DNA of 12,050 bases from Deltaproteobacteria bacterium (GTDB lineage Bacteria > Desulfobacterota > Desulfuromonadia > Desulfuromonadales > JAAYDE01): assembly GCA_017417085.1 (NCBI GenBank), contig JAFPZV010000223.1, positions 1 to 12,050 of the forward strand. Reading direction: 5' to 3'. Within the stretch, counting starts at the first letter, position 1; each line of letters starts with the position of its first letter. Position numbers and translations under genes: made by a program. Shown here one piece after another: positions 7,451 to 12,050 of the stretch. The notes under the pieces are model-generated. The model was not told the origin of the DNA. It saw nothing but the letters and a program-made list of their open reading frames with translations, and did no database searches.

Positions 7451-7485
7451 GACAAAAGGACAAAATAAACCATGAAAAATATGGG

Positions 7486-7514
7486 TTGACTTTACTCGCC
7501 CATGGCATTACAAA
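7486..7514 (+). promoter_or_regulatory. Promoter of tRNA-Glu
   Basis: TTGACT (7486-7491), an ideal 17-base spacer and TACAAA (7509-7514) place the transcription start near 7521. That is only about 6 bases before the mature tRNA 5' end. The -35 matches 5/6 and the -10 4/6. Confidence 0.65.
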
Positions 7515-7526
7515 GAGAACTGTCGC

Positions 7527-7602
7527 GTCGCCATCGTCTATCCGGTTAGGACGGCGGCCTCTCACGCCGCTAAGAGCGGTTCGAATCCGCTTGGCGACGC
7601 CA
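7527..7602 (+). tRNA. tRNA-Glu (anticodon CUC)
   Basis: A 76-base cloverleaf. The acceptor GTCGCCA (7527-7533) pairs with TGGCGAC (7592-7598), followed by discriminator G and an encoded CCA. The D arm is GTCT...GGAC. The anticodon stem GCGGC/GCCGC encloses CTCTCAC, giving anticodon CUC for GAG codons. The T arm AGCGG-TTCGAAT-CCGCT is canonical. Sequence features match bacterial tRNA-Glu throughout. It is a single gene, with its own promoter and terminator, between two minus-strand operons. The CUC isoacceptor accompanies the essential UUC tRNA-Glu, which must be elsewhere in the genome. Confidence 0.97.
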
Positions 7603-7613
7603 AATTTGATATG

Positions 7614-7649
7614 AAAAAAGTCTCTGTGGAATCCACAGAGGCTTTTTTT
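7614..7649 (+). terminator. Rho-independent terminator of tRNA-Glu
   Basis: An 8-bp stem CTCTGTGG/CCACAGAG with a 3-base loop is flanked by six A and followed by seven T. It begins 12 bases after the tRNA CCA end. The A-run makes it potentially active in both directions. Confidence 0.88.
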
Positions 7650-7676
7650 GTAGGTTAACCGACCTTTTTCCCCCTT

Positions 7677-7714
7677 GCAAAAAAGGATGCCCTGCGAAAG
7701 GCATCCTTTTTTGC
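7677..7714 (-). terminator. Rho-independent terminator after tonB (symmetrical)
   Basis: A perfect 15-bp inverted repeat (7677-7691 with 7700-7714) around an 8-base loop. The stem contains GGATGCC and ends in A6/T6, so it should end transcription from either side. It starts 2 bases beyond the tonB stop codon, and about 27 bases separate it from the tRNA terminator. Confidence 0.9.
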
Positions 7715-7716
7715 TT

Positions 7717-8667
7717 TTAAATGACCTGCCGGTAGCCCCAGCGCCGGATCAGCGGCTTGTCGCGATTCAGAACATAGTGGAAATCCACAACGATCCGCAA
7801 TATCTGTTCCTTGTAGGAGGACGGCAAGGGGCCATAGGGAGACGCCTTGCGCACCGCCGCCACCGCCGCATTGTCCAGGGCGGGGAAACCGGATGCACGC
7901 AGTACTTCGGTTTTTTTGACCACTCCCTGGCGATCCACAATGACCTGCAAGCGGCAGTTGCCCTGCTCTCCGCGATGTATGGAGGAAGACGGGTAGACCC
8001 AGGCCATGTAGATGCCGTCCCGGAAACGCCGGAAAAAGGAGGCCAGCAGATCCTTTTCGGTGTCCAGCCAGACTATGTCACCTTCCCCAACGCCCTCGCG
8101 TTTCTTGCTGCGCGCCTCCCGATCCAGTGTGGCCTGGGGAAGCTTCATCAGTGAATCCAGCGGTATCCTGCCCGAAGGCGCTGCTGGCAAAGGACGCGCC
8201 GGTCTGGAAGCCACCTTCGGCCCGTTTTTCCCCTCAGGAACAAGCGGACGGGCAGGCACGGGCGGACGGGCAGGCGCAGGTGGAGGGGCTGGGACGGGTG
8301 CAGGTTTCGGCACAAGCGGCACCGCTTTTACAACCGGCGCCGTCTTGCGCGAAGCCTTGCGATCCTCAAAATCCTTCCCCTTGGGTGCAATCTCCTTTTT
8401 AACCTGATGATCGTGTTCGGCCAGCCGCTTGGCTGGAGTCGTGCGATGTTCCGGCACGGGTGGAGGAGGCACATCCAGTTCCAGTTCCTTGGGCGGCCTC
8501 TCCCTCGGTTTTTCCTGCGGAAGCATCTCCACCACTATCGGTTTCGACTCCACCTCCGGCACCTGCGTCAAAAAACGCAGGGAAAGCCGTGAAGCCGCCA
8601 AGAGATGCAGCAGCAGTGAAACCATCACAAAACCGATCAACAGCCATTCATCGCGTCGCGACCACAT
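7717..8667 (-). CDS. tonB: TonB-family energy transducer
   Basis: This inner-membrane protein would transmit proton-motive energy from an ExbB/ExbD motor to outer-membrane receptors; no exbB/exbD or receptor gene is in the window. The 316 residues start with a short basic cytoplasmic end and one membrane helix (about 7-26, WLLIGFVMVSLLLHLLAA). A Pro/Lys/Arg-rich periplasmic linker follows (about 43-165, with PAPVPAPPPAPARPPVPARP). The TonB C-terminal domain is at about 215-300 and includes YMAWVYPSS, the GNCRLQVIVDRQG strand and VLRASGFPALDNAAVAAVRKA. The LDTEKDLLASFF segment ahead of it resembles TonB proteins of Geobacter-like bacteria (from memory). The start has only a weak ribosome-binding site (AAGAAGG about 13 bases away), but the membrane helix requires this or an earlier start. 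It lies 46 bp after the PliI-like gene and is the last gene of its group. Confidence 0.9.
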   Translation of the reverse strand: MWSRRDEWLLIGFVMVSLLLHLLAASRLSLRFLTQVPEVESKPIVVEMLPQEKPRERPPKELELDVPPPPVPEHRTTPAKRLAEHDHQVKKEIAPKGKDFEDRKASRKTAPVVKAVPLVPKPAPVPAPPPAPARPPVPARPLVPEGKNGPKVASRPARPLPAAPSGRIPLDSLMKLPQATLDREARSKKREGVGEGDIVWLDTEKDLLASFFRRFRDGIYMAWVYPSSSIHRGEQGNCRLQVIVDRQGVVKKTEVLRASGFPALDNAAVAAVRKASPYGPLPSSYKEQILRIVVDFHYVLNRDKPLIRRWGYRQVI

Positions 8668-8713
8668 GGAATCCGGACCGCCTTCTTAAAAAATTGAACA
8701 TCTCTTCTTTCAT

Positions 8714-9520
8714 CTACTTCCCGGTTTCCCGCGGTTCCCCGGCCGTTCCGGTTTCGCCAGCCCCCTTGGCCGCTTCGTTTTCTCCCGGAACGTTTTCTTC
8801 GGAAACCGTCATGCCTTTCTGCTCTTCGGAAACCACTGCTGCATCGGCGCTCCCGGAAGCGCCTGGCTCCTGGCCTGCAGGTGCCGGTTCTGCTTCGGCC
8901 TTGTCCGAAGGGCTTTCCACCCCTTCGGAACCTTTCGAAGCGGCGTTTTCAGCTCCATTCGCCGTAAAACCGACATCGTCTGCCGCGGCGTCGTTCTTGC
9001 CGTCCTCGCTCGCGGCGGCTCCATCGGCAGATGCGTCCGCGGCTTCACCGGAGGCAGCCGCCGGAGCCTCGGACGCCGGCTTGCCAGACAATTTGGCCCG
9101 CAAAGTTTCGATCACATCCGCATTACCCTGAGGGATCCCCCTGACCGAAGCCACCATGTCCAGCCGCTGATCATCACAGTGAAAAGCCTCCGCCGCAAGC
9201 ATGCTGCTGTCCGGGGCACGCATCAGCACGACAATTTCCGGCTGTTCGTCACCATTGAGATCGATCAGCTCCATCTTTTCAATCCTGCCCTCCTGCGGGC
9301 GTTCCAGCCCCCCCAGACAGTTGGTGGGAGTCTGCTCCGGCTTTTCCGGCGCGCCATAGATCCGCAACGAGTAACGAGCCGTTCCATCTGTTCCCATGCT
9401 ACCTTCACGCGCCATCGCGATCCGGCCGTCCGGCAACGTTTTTTGCAGTTCAACCGGGCCTTCGGCCATTGCAACACCTGCCATCATCACCGCACCCAAC
9501 ATCAACATGGTTCTTCTCAT
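8714..9520 (-). CDS. Secreted PliI-like protein with long acidic disordered tail
   Basis: A 268-residue exported protein. Residues 1-19 form a signal peptide (two Arg, hydrophobic core, AMA before the cut). About 22-130 resemble the periplasmic inhibitors of i-type lysozyme (PliI family): a start like LPDGRIAMAREG, SLRIYG at 51-56, GRIEKMELIDLNGDEQPEIVV (78-98) with an acidic D-x-N-x-D turn, and AEAFHCDDQRLDMVASV. Cys68 and Cys115 could form a disulphide. From about 145 to the end the sequence is low-complexity Ala/Glu/Ser/Gly/Asp and almost without aromatics, which is not usual for that family as I know it. Start: ATG at 9520, with AGGAG 11 bases away overlapping the menA stop; an ATG four codons later is possible. 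The PliI match is from memory and moderate; the exported nature is strong. Confidence 0.7.
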   Translation of the reverse strand: MRRTMLMLGAVMMAGVAMAEGPVELQKTLPDGRIAMAREGSMGTDGTARYSLRIYGAPEKPEQTPTNCLGGLERPQEGRIEKMELIDLNGDEQPEIVVLMRAPDSSMLAAEAFHCDDQRLDMVASVRGIPQGNADVIETLRAKLSGKPASEAPAAASGEAADASADGAAASEDGKNDAAADDVGFTANGAENAASKGSEGVESPSDKAEAEPAPAGQEPGASGSADAAVVSEEQKGMTVSEENVPGENEAAKGAGETGTAGEPRETGK

Positions 9521-9537
9521 TACCCGTTCATCTCCTT

Positions 9538-10467
9538 TTAAAATACTTTCTCAATCATCAAAACCACTATCAGCGTCAGGGAAAATCCCAGCGTATTGGC
9601 CGAGCTCAAGGCCAAAATCCTGTTCAGCTCCCGCCCTTCCCGAAGCGTCAACTGCCGCCACAGCCACAGAGACAAGACCGCAAACGGCAAAGCGGCAAGG
9701 CTCCACAATGCCATCCGATGCACCGCCAGACATCCGCAAAACCACGCGCACACAGCGTCGCCCAGATAAGCCCAGGCTATCGCCCTCCGCCCGAAACGCA
9801 CCGCCAGGGTCCGCTTTCCGGAACTGCGATCGGCCTCAACATCCCGATAGTTGTTCACCATCATCACGTTGGCCGCCACCAGGCCCACGGCGATCGCGGC
9901 AAGCCAGACTTCCCAGGGGGGCATAGCGCCGCCCTGCACATAGAAGGTCAGCACCGTGGGCACAAGGCCATAAAAAAGCACCGTCACCACCTCGCCCAGG
10001 CCATGAGAGGCCAAGGGCCAGGGCCCGCCAGAGTAGCCCAGTACCGCCGCGGCAACCAGCGCCCCTACCACGGCAAGCCACCAGCCTCCATAAAAAACAA
10101 GCGCCAGCCCAACAAGCAGGGCCACCCCCAGGACCAGGACTGCCGCATTCCGCATGGCGCAAGGTGTCAATACCCCCCTGATGAGCAATTTTTCGGCTTC
10201 GGCTCGCGAACGGTTGTTGGCATCCACTCCGCTCAGGAAATCGAAATAGTCATTTGCCAAATTGGCCGCCGTCTGGCACAACACGGCAAATACCAGGCAC
10301 AAAAACCATGGGATTGCCTGAAAAATACCGTGGAACCATGCGAAGGCTCCACTCACCAGAACCGGGCTGGCGGAGATCAGCAGGGTCTTGGGCCGAATCG
10401 CCACCAGCCAGAGACAAAGAGCCGGCTTCCTTTCTTCTTCCATCACTTCACTCGTTGTTTTTTTCAT
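9538..10467 (-). CDS. menA: 1,4-dihydroxy-2-naphthoate polyprenyltransferase (MenA)
   Basis: This integral membrane UbiA-family prenyltransferase attaches the polyprenyl chain to DHNA in the classical menaquinone pathway. The 309 residues carry the first Asp-rich motif, NLANDYFDFLSGVD (69-82), and the second, NNYRDVEADRSSGKRTLAVR (205-224), both typical of MenA rather than UbiA. About eight or nine hydrophobic segments can be seen, from ISASPVLVSGAFAWF to LTLIVVLMIEKVF. Position: first gene of a minus-strand group; the stop codon is embedded in the ribosome-binding site of the next gene, 17 bases before its start. The ATG at 10467 has no good ribosome-binding site; an in-frame ATG 8 codons later (MEEERKP) is an alternative. 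The quinone it makes is the likely acceptor of the ETF:quinone oxidoreductase in the same window. Confidence 0.93.
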   Translation of the reverse strand: MKKTTSEVMEEERKPALCLWLVAIRPKTLLISASPVLVSGAFAWFHGIFQAIPWFLCLVFAVLCQTAANLANDYFDFLSGVDANNRSRAEAEKLLIRGVLTPCAMRNAAVLVLGVALLVGLALVFYGGWWLAVVGALVAAAVLGYSGGPWPLASHGLGEVVTVLFYGLVPTVLTFYVQGGAMPPWEVWLAAIAVGLVAANVMMVNNYRDVEADRSSGKRTLAVRFGRRAIAWAYLGDAVCAWFCGCLAVHRMALWSLAALPFAVLSLWLWRQLTLREGRELNRILALSSANTLGFSLTLIVVLMIEKVF

Positions 10468-10473
10468 GGATAC

Positions 10474-10503
10474 TTGTTATGTGTTGGCCGTTTCCTTTAT
10501 AAA
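10474..10503 (+). promoter_or_regulatory. Candidate pta promoter in the menA-pta divergent gap
   Basis: TTGTTA (10474-10479), an 18-base spacer and TATAAA (10498-10503) form a fair plus-strand promoter about 50 bases before the pta ATG. The -10 lies in the palindrome TTTATAAA (10496-10503), so the same box could serve menA on the minus strand. The minus-strand -35 candidate (TTGCTC at 15 bases) is weak. Confidence 0.5.
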
Positions 10504-10553
10504 CTACAACTCAAAAGAGCAATTCCAACCCACCCGAACGGAAAGGCGCAGCC

Positions 10554-11552
10554 ATGTTTTCAGTTGAACAGCTCAAATCCCGGGTCAAACCCTTTCACCG
10601 CACTCTGATCTTTCCGGAAAGTTACGATGATCGGATGCTGCATGCCGCCGCCGCCATCGCCGAAGAAGGCTGGGCCCGGATCATCCTCCTGGGCGATCCG
10701 GAGCGTATTGCCTCTCAGGCGCAGCAACTTCATCTGGATCTGCATAATGTACCCTGTATTTCGCCGGTTGGCTATCCCGATCTGGAGGCCTTCGTCGCCA
10801 GCCTGGTGAAAATCCGTGAGAAAAAGGGAATGACGGCCGAGGAAGCACGCAGGCTCCTGACCGCCAACGACTACCTCTACTTTGGAGCCATGATGGTGCG
10901 GCAGGGGCATGCCGATGGCATGGTGGCCGGCGCAACCAACGCCACCAGCAGCGTTTTGCGCGCCAGTATTCAGGTGATCGGCACCATGGCAGGCCTCAAA
11001 ACTGTTTCGTCCTTCTTCCTGATGCAAACCAAAACACCGGAATTCGGCGAAGATGGCCTGTTGTTCTTTGCCGACTGCGGCGTGGTGCCCCAGCCCTCTT
11101 CCGAAACACTGGCGGAAATCGCGGTAAGCACCGCCCGTTCCGCCCAGGTTTTGCTGGGCATTGAACCGCGGATCGCCCTTCTGTCGTTCTCCACCAAGGG
11201 AAGCGCCTCGCATCCCGACACCGAAAAAGTGATCCAGGCATTGGAGCGTGTTCGCGAACTGGATCCCCATCTGATTATCGATGGCGAATTGCAGGCCGAC
11301 GCGGCGCTGGTACCGGCGGTAGCGGCCAAAAAGGCTCCCGGTTCCGAACTCAGCGGACGTGCCAATATCTTGATCTTTCCGGATCTCGACTCCGGCAATA
11401 TCGCCTACAAACTCGTGCAACGACTGGGACAGGCCGAAGCCTATGGGCCAATCCTGCAGGGACTGGCCAAACCGGTCAACGACCTTTCCCGTGGCTGCTC
11501 GGTGGAAGACATCATCGGTGTCGCGGCCATCACGGCAGCCCAGGCCGGATGA
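10554..11552 (+). CDS. pta: Phosphate acetyltransferase
   Basis: Catalyses acetyl-CoA + phosphate = acetyl phosphate + CoA in the cytoplasm; with AckA it makes ATP from acetyl-CoA or activates acetate. At 332 residues it is the short class I form, with no regulatory N-terminal domain. Family motifs run along its length: [13 protein letters not shown] near residue 20, [20 protein letters not shown] around 109-128 with [14 protein letters not shown] after it, [27 protein letters not shown], and [20 protein letters not shown] close to the end. The start has GGAAAGG about 7 bases upstream. It is transcribed alone, divergent from menA, and converges on ackA. Identification is secure; a phosphate butyryltransferase would lack the last motif combination. 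Confidence 0.97.
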   Translation: MFSVEQLKSRVKPFHRTLIFPESYDDRMLHAAAAIAEEGWARIILLGDPERIASQAQQLHLDLHNVPCISPVGYPDLEAFVASLVKIREKKGMTAEEARRLLTANDYLYFGAMMVRQGHADGMVAGATNATSSVLRASIQVIGTMAGLKTVSSFFLMQTKTPEFGEDGLLFFADCGVVPQPSSETLAEIAVSTARSAQVLLGIEPRIALLSFSTKGSASHPDTEKVIQALERVRELDPHLIIDGELQADAALVPAVAAKKAPGSELSGRANILIFPDLDSGNIAYKLVQRLGQAEAYGPILQGLAKPVNDLSRGCSVEDIIGVAAITAAQAG

Positions 11553-11577
11553 GGGCGAGAAAAGCGTCTTCCCATAC

Positions 11578-11617
11578 AAAAACGCCACTTTTCTTTCAAA
11601 GGAAAAGTGGCGTTTTT
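11578..11617. terminator. Bidirectional Rho-independent terminator between pta and ackA
   Basis: A perfect 16-bp inverted repeat (AAAAACGCCACTTTTC at 11578-11593 with its complement at 11602-11617) has an 8-base loop and A5/T5 flanks. It lies between the two convergent stop codons and can serve both genes. A second, weaker hairpin (GAAAAGC/GCTTTTC, 11633-11653) overlaps the ackA stop codon. Confidence 0.9.
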
Positions 11618-11651
11618 GATAGAAGATATTTTGAAAAGCGGAGCAAGCTTT

Positions 11652-12050
11652 TCAGCCGACCTTAAAATCTTCGTGGGTAAAACTGTAGTCAAACTCCATG
11701 TGGGATTTATAGGTGCCGTTGAGAATCCCCACGACATCCTCAATAAGCACGAGTTCCTCATTGGTTGGAATGATAAGAATTTTCACTTTGGAATCGGCGG
11801 CGGAAATATCGCTTTCGCGATCCCGGTAAACGGCCGTCCGATTCTTCTCGCGATCCATTTTAATTCCCAGACAGTCCAGATTTTCCAGCGCCATTTCCCG
11901 GATTTTCCAGCCCATCTCGCCGACTCCCGCCGTAAAGACCAGCGCATCCACCCTGCCCAGCACCGCGGTATAGGAACCAATGTACTTGCGAATCCGGTAG
12001 GCTTCCAGTTCCAGGGCCAAAAGGCAGCGGCGGTTGCCACGCGCGGCATG
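11652..12050 (-). CDS. ackA: Acetate kinase, C-terminal part (5' end beyond window)
   Basis: The last 132 codons of acetate kinase, which interconverts acetyl phosphate + ADP and acetate + ATP; the start lies right of base 12050. Visible family features are LALELEAYRIRKYIGSY, VDALVFTAGVGEMG with the typical GxGE loop, NLDCLGIKMDREKN and VKILIIPTNEELVLIED, which together cover the end of the ASKHA fold. About 20 residues follow the usual end (NGTYKSHMEFDYSFTHEDFK), a longer tail than in the common E. coli-type enzyme. It is convergent with pta, so the two partner genes are not co-transcribed here. Partial butyrate or propionate kinases look similar, but the pairing with pta and the VFTAGVGE context favour acetate kinase. 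Confidence 0.93.
   Translation of the reverse strand, partial: HAARGNRRCLLALELEAYRIRKYIGSYTAVLGRVDALVFTAGVGEMGWKIREMALENLDCLGIKMDREKNRTAVYRDRESDISAADSKVKILIIPTNEELVLIEDVVGILNGTYKSHMEFDYSFTHEDFKVG

Noticed and set aside
7377..7565. Minus-strand 62-codon frame with a hydrophobic stretch
   Set aside because: It runs through the tRNA-Glu gene and its promoter, has no ribosome-binding site and no family resemblance.
7527..7602. tRNA-Glu 3' end as an integration (att) site
   Set aside because: No second copy of the tRNA end, no integrase and no mobile gene is present in the window.
8217..8330. Repetitive Pro/Ala/Arg codons resembling a tandem repeat
   Set aside because: The repetition is the ordinary periplasmic Pro-rich linker of TonB, with no exact DNA repeat unit beyond short GC-rich words.
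9520..9531. Three-codon minigene (ATG AAC GGG TAA) overlapping the PliI-like gene start
   Set aside because: The ribosome-binding site abuts this ATG with no spacer, so it is better placed to serve the real start 11 bases further on.
9469..10608. Plus-strand open frame (379 codons) opposite menA
   Set aside because: His/Gln/Pro-rich shadow; MenA motifs on the minus strand explain the region and the pta start overlaps its end.
10560..11588. Minus-strand open frame (342 codons) opposite pta
   Set aside because: Composition is Gly/His/Gln-rich without any motif; pta on the plus strand is certain.

Overview
The window reads as a chromosomal segment of a GC-rich Gram-negative bacterium that makes menaquinone and probably lives anaerobically or facultatively. 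The signs are a TonB protein, MenA, a Pta/AckA pair, and an electron-transfer-flavoprotein (ETF) set with its own quinone oxidoreductase. The C-terminal half of the TonB (an LDT...SFF...WVYP arrangement) reminds me of TonB proteins of Desulfuromonas/Geobacter-like bacteria. I cannot fix the taxon from the sequence alone.

Left part (1-7362, all on the minus strand). A four-gene operon runs right to left: a long acyl-CoA dehydrogenase (7362-5302), a fused FixC/FixX-type ETF:quinone oxidoreductase (5209-3368), EtfB (3308-2502) and EtfA (2434-1415). A clear Rho-independent terminator closes it. It looks like a self-contained route from an acyl-CoA (substrate unknown) through FAD and ETF to the quinone pool. 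Each of the three intergenic gaps (59-92 bp) holds a stem-loop, and each gene has its own ribosome-binding site. Downstream, after a second terminator-like hairpin, lies the 5' part of an RlmD/TrmA-family iron-sulphur rRNA uracil methyltransferase, which leaves the window at base 1.

Centre (7363-7720). This stretch holds the operon promoter region, a tRNA-Glu(CUC) gene on the plus strand with a good promoter and terminator, and the terminator of the next minus-strand operon.

Right part (7717-12050). A minus-strand group menA -> secreted PliI-like protein with a long acidic tail -> tonB is tightly packed (gaps of 17 and 46 bp). It diverges from pta on the plus strand. Pta faces a convergent ackA, whose C-terminal 132 codons are in the window, and a strong bidirectional terminator separates them. 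Pta and AckA interconvert acetyl-CoA and acetate with ATP gain. MenA supplies the quinone that the ETF:quinone oxidoreductase would reduce, so most of the window serves acyl-CoA/acetate energy metabolism and the membrane electron pool.

I saw no insertion sequences, phage genes, CRISPR arrays or integration sites. The most unusual content is the divergent ETF/acyl-CoA dehydrogenase system, above all the eight-cysteine ferredoxin-like tail on the quinone oxidoreductase and the altered flavin-site segments of EtfA and EtfB.
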